NCBI RefSeq assembly: GCF_009379765.1
Contig: NZ_WHTD01000084.1
Span: 1-35,247, forward strand
DNA length: 35,247 bases
From: Actinophytocola sp.
GTDB lineage: Bacteria; Actinomycetota; Actinomycetes; Mycobacteriales; Pseudonocardiaceae
Direction of reading: 5' to 3'
Part shown: positions 1 to 7,375 of the stretch, piece after piece
Numbering within the stretch: position 1 is the first letter of the stretch
How the letters are laid out: each line of letters starts with the position of its first letter
Notes under the pieces: generated by a model
What the model was told of the DNA's origin: nothing
The model's input: the letters and a program-made list of their open reading frames with translations, nothing else
The model's database searches: none
Position numbers and translations under genes: made by a program

Positions 1-1074
1 CCGGAGCTGGAGGCCGTGTGTGCCCTGGCCGACGACGTCCGGCGCGACACGGTGGGCGACGCGGTCTCCTACGTCGTGACCCGCAACATCAACTTCACCA
101 ACGTCTGTTACACCGGGTGCCGCTTCTGCGCGTTCGCCCAGCGGCGCACCGACAGCGACGCGTACACGCTGTCGCTGGACCAGGTCAGCGAGCGAGCCGC
201 GCAGGCGTGGGCGGTCGGCGCGACCGAGGTGTGCATGCAGGGCGGGATCCACCCGGACCTGCCGGGCACGGCGTACTTCGACCTCGCCGCGGAGGTCAAG
301 AAGCACGCGCCGGGCCTGCACGTGCACGCGTTCTCCCCGATGGAGGTCGTGAACGGCGCGTCCCGGACCAACCTGTCCATCCGCGACTGGCTCACCGCCG
401 CCCGAGAGTCCGGAGTGGACTCACTGCCCGGCACCGCGGCCGAGATCCTCGACGACGACGTGCGGTGGATCCTCACGAAGGGCAAGCTGCCCACCGCCGC
501 GTGGGTCGACGTCGTGACGACCGCGCACGACCTGGGCATCCCCACCACCTCGACGATGATGTACGGGCACGTCGACAACCCGTCGCACTGGGTGGCGCAC
601 CTCAAGCTGATCCGCGACCTGCAGGCGCGCACGGGCGGGTTCACCGAGTTCGTGCTGCTGCCGTTCGTGCACACGAACGCGCCGCTGTACCTGGCCGGCA
701 TCGCCCGCCCCGGCCCGACGCACCTGGAGAACCGCGCGGTCCACGCGCTCGCCCGCCTGCTGCTGCACGGCCGGATCGACAACATCCAGACGAGCTGGGT
801 GAAGCTGGGCGAGCGGGGCGTGCTGGACGTGCTGCGCGGCGGCGTGAACGACCTGGGCGGCACGCTGATGGAGGAGACGATCAGCCGAATGGCCGGCTCC
901 GACAACGGAAGCTACAAGACCATCGCCGACCTGGAGGCGCTGGCGCATGCCGTCGGCCGCCCGGCCCGCCAGCGCGGCACGACCTACGGTTCCGTGCCGC
1001 CCGAGCGCCTGGCGACCGCCCGCGAGCACGACGGTGTCTGGCGGGCGAACCTCCTGCCGTTGGTCAGCGGCTGA
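1..1074 (+). CDS. fbiC: FO synthase FbiC, C-terminal (CofH-type) half, 5'-truncated by window
   Basis: The reading frame is open from base 1, so only the last 357 residues are seen. They form a radical-SAM domain with a CxxxCxxC cluster motif (Cys codons at 106, 118 and 127) in the context NVCYTGCRFC, which binds the 4Fe-4S cluster. In actinobacteria FbiC fuses CofG and CofH; the C-terminal CofH half joins a tyrosine-derived hydroxybenzyl group to the ribitylaminouracil precursor, and CofG then closes the ring to FO, the chromophore of coenzyme F420. The motifs GGIHPDLPGTAYFD and LLPFVHTNAPLY are typical of CofH. The protein is cytosolic. A GTG at 16 is internal to the frame and is not the real start. 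Stop at 1072-1074. Identity is secure; that it is the fused form is inferred from the absence of a start near the domain. Confidence 0.93.
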   Translation, partial: PELEAVCALADDVRRDTVGDAVSYVVTRNINFTNVCYTGCRFCAFAQRRTDSDAYTLSLDQVSERAAQAWAVGATEVCMQGGIHPDLPGTAYFDLAAEVKKHAPGLHVHAFSPMEVVNGASRTNLSIRDWLTAARESGVDSLPGTAAEILDDDVRWILTKGKLPTAAWVDVVTTAHDLGIPTTSTMMYGHVDNPSHWVAHLKLIRDLQARTGGFTEFVLLPFVHTNAPLYLAGIARPGPTHLENRAVHALARLLLHGRIDNIQTSWVKLGERGVLDVLRGGVNDLGGTLMEETISRMAGSDNGSYKTIADLEALAHAVGRPARQRGTTYGSVPPERLATAREHDGVWRANLLPLVSG

Positions 1075-1123
1075 TTGTCCGGTTGTGTCATAGACGGTGC
1101 GTCGCCGACCGCTTACTCTTTGG

Positions 1124-1137
1124 TTGGTATAGACCAA
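1124..1137. promoter_or_regulatory. DasR-like (dre-type) operator overlapping a -10 box
   Basis: The perfect inverted repeat TTGGT-ATAG-ACCAA lies 19 bases before the protease start. Its core TGGTATAGACCA differs by one base from TGGTCTAGACCA, the centre of the Streptomyces DasR responsive element. TATAGA at 1128-1133 could be the -10 box, so a bound repressor would block transcription. The assignment to a DasR/GntR-family regulator is by motif resemblance only; no such regulator is in the window. Confidence 0.5.
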
Positions 1138-1156
1138 TCGACGAGTCGGGGGCGTC

Positions 1157-2038
1157 ATGCGACCACGGTTCCTTGCTGCTGGGCTCACCCTGTGCACGAT
1201 CATCGCGGCACCGACCGCCGCCTCGGCCGACACTCCGGCCGACTTCTCGGCCGTCCAGGTCCGCACCGCCGTCAACCACAAGACGGCCGCGGCGATGGAC
1301 GCCTACTGGACGCCGCGGCGGATGGCGAACGCCAAGCCGGCGCCCGTCCCGGCCGCGCCGGGAACGGCGGCGACCACGGCGGCTCCCGACGGCAAGCCGG
1401 TCACCGTGCCCGGCTCCGCGCCGGTGACCCGCGGGGTGCCCGAGACGACGGGCCGGCTCCTGTTCTCGGCCAACGGCGGTGACTGGATCTGCTCGGCCAC
1501 CGTCGTGGCCGGCAACAACCGGTCGGTCATCGCGACGGCGCGGCACTGCGGCTTCAACGACGGCGGCACGAACTTCCGCTACGCGCCGGACTACAACGGT
1601 GGCAACGCCCCGCACGGCTGGTGGGACTGGCGGTCCGCAGGCTGGGCCACCGGCGGCGACGGGATCACCAACGACCTCGCGTTCATCGTGCTCAACCAGA
1701 AGGACGGGCGACCGGTCGGCGACGTGGTCGGCACCAACGGGATCGCCTTCAACCAGGCGGTGAACCAGTACGCGTACATCGTCGGCATCCCGGCCGCCAC
1801 CGACGTCAAGCACCGCTGCGAGGGCAACGCCTACGCGGGTCCGCAGGGCCAGCAGCTGATGGACAACTGCGACGGCATGTCCGGCGGCGCGAGCGGCGGC
1901 TCGTGGAACATCAACTGGCAGCCGGAAGGGTGGGCCTACCAGGTCGGCACGTTCTTCGGCAGCTACGGCGCCGCGGCGGCGGGCAGCTACTACGGCTCGT
2001 TGGCCTACGACATCTGGAACGGCGCGCAGAACGCCTGA
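1157..2038 (+). CDS. Secreted trypsin-like (S1-family) serine protease
   Basis: 293 residues. The N-terminus has two arginines, a hydrophobic stretch (about residues 5-19) and a signal peptidase I site ASA|D after residue 24, so the protein is exported. The catalytic triad is visible: His130 in TARHCG, Asp173 in NDLAFIVL and Ser246 in GASGGS. Cys112 (WICSAT) and Cys131 next to the histidine probably form the disulfide usual for this family. Residues about 25-95 look like a propeptide rich in Ala and Pro before the mature domain. The fold resembles V8/glutamyl-endopeptidase-like actinobacterial proteases; substrate specificity cannot be read. The start is ATG after a GGGGGC stretch. It stands alone, with its own operator-bearing promoter and a terminator-like hairpin just after the stop. 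Confidence 0.88.
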   Translation: MRPRFLAAGLTLCTIIAAPTAASADTPADFSAVQVRTAVNHKTAAAMDAYWTPRRMANAKPAPVPAAPGTAATTAAPDGKPVTVPGSAPVTRGVPETTGRLLFSANGGDWICSATVVAGNNRSVIATARHCGFNDGGTNFRYAPDYNGGNAPHGWWDWRSAGWATGGDGITNDLAFIVLNQKDGRPVGDVVGTNGIAFNQAVNQYAYIVGIPAATDVKHRCEGNAYAGPQGQQLMDNCDGMSGGASGGSWNINWQPEGWAYQVGTFFGSYGAAAAGSYYGSLAYDIWNGAQNA

Positions 2039-2052
2039 CGGGACGACAGGAC

Positions 2053-2078
2053 CGGGCGGCCCGAGGCCGGACCGCCCG
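2053..2078. terminator. Hairpin between convergent genes
   Basis: A seven-base stem (CGGGCGG at 2053-2059 with CCGCCCG at 2072-2078) plus an inner CC/GG pair lies between the protease stop at 2038 and the VOC stop at 2084. There is no T-tract. It could serve both strands. Confidence 0.45.
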
Positions 2079-2083
2079 CCATG

Positions 2084-2459
2084 TCACCAGGTCCGGGGCG
2101 CGCCCGGCTCGTGGATGCCGAACGCGTAGCCCTCGGGGTCGCGCACCCGGCAGCGGTCGTTCCGCTCCGTGCGCTCCGGCTTCCACCCGCGCGTCGCGCC
2201 CGCCTCGACGGCGCGGGCCCACACGGTGTCCACATCGGCCTCGGTGGGCACGCACAGGTACCGGCTCGGGCCGGGTGCAGCCGGCGCCGGTGTCGCCGAG
2301 GACGATGATCGCCGCGTCGCCCGGGCGGGCCTCGGCGTGGGTCACGGTGCCGGGCCCGTGGTCGTAGCGCATGGTGATCTCGAAGGCGAACGCGCGGGTG
2401 AGCCGGTCGAGGGCGGCCGGCGCGTCGCGGTAGCTGAGGTAGCTGTGCGAGGTCGTCAT
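2084..2459 (-). pseudogene. VOC (glyoxalase/bleomycin-resistance fold) protein, frameshifted
   Basis: An ATG at 2459 opens a frame reading MTTSHSYLSYRDAPAALDRL and on to LGDTGAG, typical of the first half of a small VOC protein. The second half (YLCVPTEADVDTVWARAVEAG ... DPEGYAFGIHEPG) continues in another frame and ends at 2084. The whole is 376 bases, one more than a multiple of three. Removing one C from the CCC run near 2272-2275 restores a protein of about 124 residues. VOC proteins of this size bind metal and act on glyoxal adducts, aromatics or antibiotics; the substrate is not apparent. Both halves keep normal high-GC codon use, so the break is recent or a sequence error. It is divergent from mscR across a strong palindrome (2480-2500). 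Confidence 0.78.
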
Positions 2460-2479
2460 GGCTCGAGCCTCGCAGCCGC

Positions 2480-2500
2480 TGCGGACAGATCCTGTCCGCA
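2480..2500. promoter_or_regulatory. Operator-like perfect inverted repeat
   Basis: Nine-base arms TGCGGACAG and CTGTCCGCA are separated by ATC, 20 bases upstream of the VOC ATG and 100 bases upstream of mscR. The perfection and position suggest a dimeric repressor or activator site, most simply for the VOC gene. The regulator is unknown and is not encoded nearby. Confidence 0.5.
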
Positions 2501-2600
2501 AGAGAATTCCGGCCGCACGCGAAACTCAGTCCACCAGGTCCGCGCGCCCGGCTGGTACAAGTACACGTACGCACCAGTGCATGAGAGGACGAGGTGGCCC

Positions 2601-3686
2601 ATGGCTCAGCAGGTTCGGGGCGTCATCGCCAGGTCGAAGGGCGCGCCGGTCGAGATCGAGACGATCGTCGTGCCCGATCCCGGCCCGGGCGAGGCGGTGG
2701 TCACGGTCCAGGCCTGCGGCGTCTGCCACACCGACCTGCACTACCGCGAGGGCGGCATCAACGACGAGTTCCCGTTCCTGCTCGGGCACGAGGTGGCGGG
2801 CGTCGTCGAGTCCGTCGGTGCCGGCGTCACCGACCTCGCGCCCGGCGACTACGTGGTCCTCAACTGGCGTGCGGTCTGCGGCACGTGCCGTGCCTGCCTG
2901 CGCGGCCGGCCCTGGTACTGCTTCAGCACGTTCAACGCGTCCCAGCCGATGACGCTCACCGACGGCACCCCGCTCTCCCCGGCGCTGGGCGTCGGCGCGT
3001 TCGCCGAGAAGACGCTTGTCCACAGTGGACAGTGCACGAAGGTCGACCCGGCCGCGTCGCCCGCCGCGGCGGGGTTGCTCGGCTGCGGGATCATGGCGGG
3101 CCTCGGTGCCGCCGTGAACACCGGCGGGGTCAGCCGCGGCGACAGCGTCGCGGTGATCGGCTGCGGCGGCGTGGGCAGCGCCGCGGTCGCCGGCGCCGCG
3201 CTCGCGGGCGCCACCAGGATCATCGCCGTCGACCTCGACGACCGGAAGCTCGAGTGGGCCGGCAAGTTGGGCGCCACGCACACGGTCAACGCCGGTGCGG
3301 GGGACGTCGTCGAGGCCGTGCGGGAGCTCACCGGTGGGTTCGGCGCGGACGTCGTGATCGAGGCGGTCGGCCGGCCGGAGACGTGGAAGCAGGCGTTCTA
3401 CGCCCGCGACCTCGCGGGCACGGTCGTGCTCGTCGGCGTGCCCACCCCGGACATGCGCCTCGAGATGCCGATGATCGACTTCTTCTCCCGCGGCGGCTCG
3501 CTCAAGTCCAGCTGGTACGGCGACTGCCTGCCCTCGCGCGACTTCCCGTACCTCATCGACCTGTACCTGCAGGGCAAGCTGGACCTCGACGCGTTCGTCA
3601 CCGAGACCATCGCACTGGACCAGGTCGAGGAGGCGTTCACCAAGATGCACCACGGCGACGTGCTGCGCTCGGTGGTGGTCTTCTAG
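2601..3686 (+). CDS. mscR: S-(hydroxymethyl)mycothiol dehydrogenase
   Basis: 361 residues, a zinc-dependent medium-chain alcohol dehydrogenase. Catalytic zinc ligands are visible at Cys39 and His63-Glu64 (GHEVAG), and the structural zinc site is Cys93, Cys96, Cys99 and Cys107. The Rossmann motif GCGGVG starts at residue 187, followed by an Asp (DLDD) favouring NAD. The family (MscR/AdhE2) oxidises the formaldehyde-mycothiol adduct to S-formylmycothiol and also acts on nitrosomycothiol, in the cytosol. ATG at 2601 is preceded by a purine-rich GAGGACGAGG. The stop overlaps the next start by one base (TAGTG), and that partner is the MBL-fold gene that accompanies mscR in mycobacteria. The context strengthens MscR over a generic alcohol dehydrogenase. 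Confidence 0.92.
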   Translation: MAQQVRGVIARSKGAPVEIETIVVPDPGPGEAVVTVQACGVCHTDLHYREGGINDEFPFLLGHEVAGVVESVGAGVTDLAPGDYVVLNWRAVCGTCRACLRGRPWYCFSTFNASQPMTLTDGTPLSPALGVGAFAEKTLVHSGQCTKVDPAASPAAAGLLGCGIMAGLGAAVNTGGVSRGDSVAVIGCGGVGSAAVAGAALAGATRIIAVDLDDRKLEWAGKLGATHTVNAGAGDVVEAVRELTGGFGADVVIEAVGRPETWKQAFYARDLAGTVVLVGVPTPDMRLEMPMIDFFSRGGSLKSSWYGDCLPSRDFPYLIDLYLQGKLDLDAFVTETIALDQVEEAFTKMHHGDVLRSVVVF

Positions 3687-4315
3687 TGGCCGCCCGGGTG
3701 GAGAAGGTCGTCACCTCCGGGACGTTCAACCTCGACGGCGGCAGCTGGGAGGTCGACAACAACGTCTGGCTCCTCGGCGACGACGAGCAGGTTCTGGTGA
3801 TCGACGCCGCGCACGACGCGTCGGCCATCACCGCCGCGGTGGGGGAGCGCGAGGTACTCGCGATCGCCTGCACGCACGGCCACGACGATCATGTGAACGC
3901 CGCGCCCGCGCTGTCCTCGCAGGTGGACGCGCCCGTGCTGCTGCATCCCGCCGACGACGTGCTGTGGCGCCTCGCGCACTCGTCGGACCGCCCGTCGGCC
4001 GCGCTCGCCGACGGTGACGTGCTCCGCGTGGCCGGCGTCGAGGTCCGGGTGCTGCACACACCGGGCCACGCGCCTGGTGCGGTGTGTTTCCACGTGCCGG
4101 AGCTCGGCGTGGTGTTCACCGGGGACACGCTGTTCAGCGGCGGTCCGGGCGCCACCGGCCGGTCGTACTCGGACTTCGGAACGATCGTCGACTCGATCCG
4201 GTCGACGCTGCTGACGCTGCCCGAGGAGACCGTGGCGCACACCGGCCACGGCGACGACACCACGATCGGGGCCGAGGCACCGCACGTGGAGGAGTGGATC
4301 GCGCGAGGTCACTAG
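3686..4315 (+). CDS. MBL-fold hydrolase, putative S-formylmycothiol hydrolase partner of MscR
   Basis: 209 residues with the metallo-beta-lactamase metal motif HxHxDH (His64, His66, Asp68, His69), a downstream His128 in HTPGHAPG, Asp147 in FTGDTLF and a late HTGHGD. These bind two metal ions, as in glyoxalase II. It starts with GTG at 3686, overlapping the last base of the mscR stop, so the two are translationally coupled. In Mycobacterium an MBL-fold gene (Rv2260) likewise follows mscR (Rv2259). The likely role is hydrolysis of S-formylmycothiol to formate and mycothiol, completing formaldehyde removal; this is inferred from context, and glyoxalase-II-like activity on other mycothiol thioesters is the alternative. 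Confidence 0.85.
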   Translation: MAARVEKVVTSGTFNLDGGSWEVDNNVWLLGDDEQVLVIDAAHDASAITAAVGEREVLAIACTHGHDDHVNAAPALSSQVDAPVLLHPADDVLWRLAHSSDRPSAALADGDVLRVAGVEVRVLHTPGHAPGAVCFHVPELGVVFTGDTLFSGGPGATGRSYSDFGTIVDSIRSTLLTLPEETVAHTGHGDDTTIGAEAPHVEEWIARGH

Positions 4316-4349
4316 CCACTGCCCTGGCCGCCGCCTAACCTCGTCCGTA

Positions 4350-4365
4350 GGATTGTCGACAATCC
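4350..4365. promoter_or_regulatory. Perfect 16-bp palindrome, GntR/FadR-type operator
   Basis: GGATTGTCGACAATCC is perfectly palindromic and ends 15 bases before the aminotransferase ATG, just before its AGGAGG ribosome site (4369-4374). The core TTGTCGACAA resembles sites bound by FadR-subfamily GntR regulators. A possible -10 (TAGGAT, 4348-4353) overlaps it, so binding would block initiation. No GntR/FadR gene lies beside it; the only GntR in the window is of the YtrA type, 27 kb away. Confidence 0.6.
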
Positions 4366-4380
4366 ATAGGAGGAGTGCTG

Positions 4381-5628
4381 ATGGCTGAGCTGTCCCCGAT
4401 ACTCAAGCAGGCGACGCCGGTGCTGGCCGAACGGGGCGAGGGCGTGTACCTCTTCGACGAGGACGGGCGCCGGTACCTGGACTTCACCGCCGGCATCGGG
4501 GTGACGAGCACCGGGCACTGCCATCCTCGGGTCGTCGCGGCCGTGCAGGAGCAGGCGGCGAAGCTGATCCACGGCCAGTACACGACCGTGCTGCACCGGC
4601 CGCTGCTGACACTCTCGGAGCGCCTGGGTGAGGTGCTGCCTTCCGGGCTGGACACGCTGTTCTACGTGAACTCCGGCAGCGAGGCGGTCGAGGCGGCGCT
4701 GCGGCTGTCCCGGCATGCCACCGGCCGCGCGAACGTCGTGGTGTTCCACGGATCGTTCCACGGCCGCACGATCGGCGCCGCGTCCATGACGACGTCGGCG
4801 ACGAAGTTCCGGGCCGGGTTCGCGCCGCTGATGGGCGGGGTCGTGGTGGCGCCGTTCCCGACCGCATACCGCTACGGCTGGTCCGAGCAGGAGGCGACCC
4901 GGTTCGCGCTGCGGGAGCTGGACTACGTGCTGGCGACGCTCACCGCGCCGGCCGAGACGGCGGCGTTCTTCGTCGAGCCGGTGCTCGGTGAGGGTGGGTA
5001 CGTCCCGGCGAACACGGAGTTCATGCAGGGCTTGCGGGAGCGTGCGGACCGGCACGGGATCCTGCTGGTGGCCGACGAGGTGCAGACCGGCTTCGGGCGG
5101 ACCGGCCGGTTCTGGGGCCATGACCACTTCGACGTGCGCCCGGATGTCGTGATCACGGCGAAGGGGCTGGCCAGCGGGTTCCCGCTGTCGGCGATCGCCG
5201 CGCCGCGCGAGCTGATGGCGAAGGCGTGGCCGGGCTCGCAGGGCGGGACGTACGGCGGCAACGCGGTGGCGTGCGCGGCCGCGCTCGCGACGCTGGACGT
5301 CGTGCGGTCCGAGGGCCTGGTCGAGAACGCCGACGCGATGGGTGCTCGGCTGCGGGAGGGCCTGTCGAAGGCGGCGGCGGACGTCCCGGCGATCGGCGAC
5401 GTGCGTGGCTTGGGTCTGATGTTGGGCAACGAGTTCGTCGACCGCGACGGCACCCCCGACCCGGCCACGGCGGCCCGGGTGCAGCAGGCGGCCGTCGCCG
5501 CGGGCCTGCTGCTGCTGACCTGCGGCCCGGCCGGCAACGTGGTGCGGATGATCCCGCCCCTGGTGGTGACCGCTGAGCAGATCGACGACGGCTTGGCCCT
5601 GTGGCGGGAGGCCCTGGCCGCCGTGTGA
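4381..5628 (+). CDS. Class III PLP aminotransferase (4-aminobutyrate/ornithine-type)
   Basis: 415 residues, normal for the family. PLP features are clear: the GSEAVEAALRLSR helix, ADEVQTGFGRTG with the pyridine-binding aspartate at residue 232, and the Schiff-base Lys261 in ITAKGLASGFPLSA. The enzyme moves an amino group from an omega-amino acid (4-aminobutyrate, ornithine or beta-alanine type) to 2-oxoglutarate or pyruvate; the exact substrate cannot be settled from the sequence. ATG at 4381 has a strong AGGAGG seven bases upstream. It is monocistronic: no succinate-semialdehyde dehydrogenase or permease is adjacent. The palindrome at 4350-4365 suggests substrate-responsive repression. After the stop, a repeat block separates it from the convergent AHSA1 gene. 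Confidence 0.88.
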   Translation: MAELSPILKQATPVLAERGEGVYLFDEDGRRYLDFTAGIGVTSTGHCHPRVVAAVQEQAAKLIHGQYTTVLHRPLLTLSERLGEVLPSGLDTLFYVNSGSEAVEAALRLSRHATGRANVVVFHGSFHGRTIGAASMTTSATKFRAGFAPLMGGVVVAPFPTAYRYGWSEQEATRFALRELDYVLATLTAPAETAAFFVEPVLGEGGYVPANTEFMQGLRERADRHGILLVADEVQTGFGRTGRFWGHDHFDVRPDVVITAKGLASGFPLSAIAAPRELMAKAWPGSQGGTYGGNAVACAAALATLDVVRSEGLVENADAMGARLREGLSKAAADVPAIGDVRGLGLMLGNEFVDRDGTPDPATAARVQQAAVAAGLLLLTCGPAGNVVRMIPPLVVTAEQIDDGLALWREALAAV

Positions 5629-5642
5629 CGGCTGACCCCGCT

Positions 5643-6057
5643 GGCCTCCGGCCCCCGGTATCCACTTTACCGGCGGGCACCGACGGTTTCGGCCCGCGTG
5701 ACGTCACCTGTGGACAGTCAGTGCCGGGCCGGGTGTTGTCCACAGGCTCGGCTTCGCGCGCCCGAAACCGTCGGGGCCCGCTCCTAGTGTCGCGTGACCC
5801 TGAAACCTTTACGCCGCTGCGGCCAACGCGGCCCCTGGCCGCGTTGGAGAAAAGCCCAAGTACACCCAGTACGAGCGACTTTCCTCCGCCTTGCCAGGAA
5901 CCACGTTGATCCACAGCGGACGCAAAGGAGCAGGATCACGCGACACTAGACTGGAAATCGGGGGCCTCCGCGACTCCGGGGTTGTCCACAGGCGCGCGGC
6001 GGCGCGGCCGGAACCGTCGTTGCCGCTCCGTAGACTTGACGCCGGGGGCCGGAGGCC
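5643..6057. repeat. Intergenic repeat of convergent gene ends, copy 1 (interrupted by a MITE)
   Basis: The block is bounded by perfect 16-base inverted copies of GGCCTCCGGCCCCCGG (5643-5658 and, inverted, 6042-6057) and fills the gap between the aminotransferase and the AHSA1 gene. Inside are modules of the form CCGACGGTTTCGG followed by CCTGTGGACA. Read on the minus strand, its right part (6057 to 5949) matches 10848-10954 almost throughout, including CCCCGGAGTCGCG and TTTCCAGTC. The match resumes beyond the inserted element at 5785-5948. TTGTCCACA-like boxes occur at 5709, 5736 and 5982. No coding potential is seen. Its placement suggests a role in transcription termination or chromosome structure. 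Confidence 0.75.
5785..5948 (+). mobile_element. MITE-like element, copy 1 (164 bp)
   Basis: The ends are perfect 13-base inverted repeats TAGTGTCGCGTGA, and the similarity extends imperfectly to about 38 bases. The centre holds an 11-base perfect hairpin (CCAACGCGGCC / GGCCGCGTTGG, loop CCT) followed by GAAAAGCCCAAGTACA. There is no room for a protein. The surrounding repeat has an uninterrupted relative at 10848-11005 with a single TA at the matching point (10955-10956), so the terminal TA on each side is best read as a target duplication. TA targeting suggests mobilisation by an IS630/mariner-like transposase, which is not in the window. Confidence 0.75.
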
Positions 6058-6066
6058 ACCGGTGGG

Positions 6067-7028
6067 TCAGCCGGTGAGCCGGTCGAGCTCCGCCGCGTAG
6101 TGCTTGGCCAGCTCCTCGGTCCGGTCCTTCGGCCACGGGCACCGGATCTCGCCGTGGATCGCGGCGAAGAACAGCTCCATCCGCACGTGCCACGCGGCCA
6201 ACGCCGTCGCGCGGACCTCGGCCAGGTGGCTGGGCACGGTCTGGGTCAGCTCGACCCGCACCCCCAACCTCTCGTCCGACTCGACCGTCCAGCGGACGGT
6301 GCCCGCCGGCGCCCCGTCGTGCAGCCACTCGTACGCCAGCTCCCGTGGCTTGTCGACCGTCGTGAGGCGGCCCGGCGGCACATAGGCGTTCGTCGCGCGG
6401 AGTGGGGGCTCGCCGCCGATCGCGGGCGCGCCGTCCGCCACGATCAGCGCCCACACGTCGGCCGGGGGCTTCCACCCCAGGTCGCGGGCGAAGTGCAGCT
6501 CGAAGCCGTCGTCCGTGGTGCGGACCGAACCGGCACCGAGGCCGAACTCCTCGATGTAGCCCTCCATGGGCGGCAGCCAGTCCTCGCGCGTGGGCACCGA
6601 CTCGCCGTCCAGCTGTGCCAACAGCATGTCCAGGCACTGGTCCCAGCCCGCCGCGGTGCGGCCTGCACCCAACCGGCCGACCCGGCCGCCGCCTATCGTC
6701 TGGGTGAACACCAGCCGGCAGCCGTCACCGTCGGGCATCAGCTCGATCCGCAGCACGTCCAGGTTCCACCGGAACATGTACACCTTCGGCGGATCCACCT
6801 CGAGCACCTCGCCGTCCCACGAGCCGTCCACCACGGCCTCTTCCGGGAACGTGAACCGCATCGGGGCGCCCGGCCGCAGCTCGGCCTCCACCGTCGCGGG
6901 GAACCAGTGGCCATCTCGGCCGGCTCGCTCACCGCCCGCCACACCTTGGCGGGCGAGTGGCGCAGCCTCCGCTCGAAGCGCAGCACCGGCTGCCCGTCGA
7001 TCGTCCGCAAAGTCGCACGCTCGGTCAC
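6067..7028 (-). pseudogene. Tandem AHSA1/SRPBCC-domain protein, frameshifted
   Basis: The start is GTG at 7028 (MTERATLRTIDGQPVLRFER), with GGAGG near 7040 inside the regulator gene upstream. The first frame runs to SEPAEM and the family sequence resumes one frame over at HWFPATVEAELRPG, continuing to the stop at 6067. The total length is one base short of a multiple of three; one C appears missing near 6909-6912 (GGCCAC where GGCCCAC is expected). Repaired, it has about 320 residues with two AHSA1-type lipid-binding domains (roughly 1-150 and 165-315). AHSA1 proteins with an ArsR partner often act in stress or small-molecule binding, but this one's ligand is unknown. Six bases separate it from the arsR-type gene, so the two form an operon. 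Confidence 0.82.
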
Positions 7029-7034
7029 GGCGAA

Positions 7035-7343
7035 TCAGTCCTCCATCTCGTCCAGGCGACGTTCCAAGGCGTCCAAACTGGCCGTCCACATGCGACGGTA
7101 CGGCTCCAGCCACGCGTCGAGCTCCACCAGCGGCTCCAGGCGCAGCCGGTACCACCGCCGCTGCGCGTCCTGGCGCACCTCGACCAGCCCGGCGCTCCGC
7201 AGCACCTTCAGGTGCTTCGACACCGTCGGCTGGGTCAGCGCCAGCCGCTCGACCAGGTCACCGACCGGCCGCTCACCGTCGCGCAGAAGATCGAGGATCT
7301 CCCGCCTGCGCGGCTCGGCCAGCACCTCGAATGTAGATGCCAT
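7035..7343 (-). CDS. ArsR-family winged-helix repressor
   Basis: 102 residues from ATG at 7343. The recognition region reads LTQPTVSKHLKVLRSAGLVEVRQDAQRRWYRL, the usual ArsR helix-turn-helix and wing. No cysteine metal site is present, so it is not a classical arsenic or zinc sensor; it belongs to the SdpR-like type that pairs with SRPBCC/AHSA1 genes. TATATT at 7350-7355 sits six bases before the ATG, so the transcript is probably leaderless; this favours the ATG over the in-frame TTG at 7361, which lies upstream of the -10. It probably represses its own operon with the AHSA1 gene. Confidence 0.85.
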   Translation of the reverse strand: MASTFEVLAEPRRREILDLLRDGERPVGDLVERLALTQPTVSKHLKVLRSAGLVEVRQDAQRRWYRLRLEPLVELDAWLEPYRRMWTASLDALERRLDEMED

Positions 7344-7349
7344 GACGGC

Positions 7350-7355
7350 AATATA
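7350..7355 (-). promoter_or_regulatory. -10 box of a leaderless promoter for the ArsR gene
   Basis: TATATT on the minus strand, six bases from the ATG at 7343. This spacing puts the transcription start at or next to the start codon. No convincing -35 box was found. Confidence 0.45.
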
Positions 7356-7375
7356 GCCCAAGTGGCATGAACGCG

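Noticed and set aside
5700..6000. Replication origin suggested by TTGTCCACA boxes
   Set aside because: There are too few boxes, no AT-rich unwinding region and no dnaA or dnaN; the boxes belong to a dispersed repeat.
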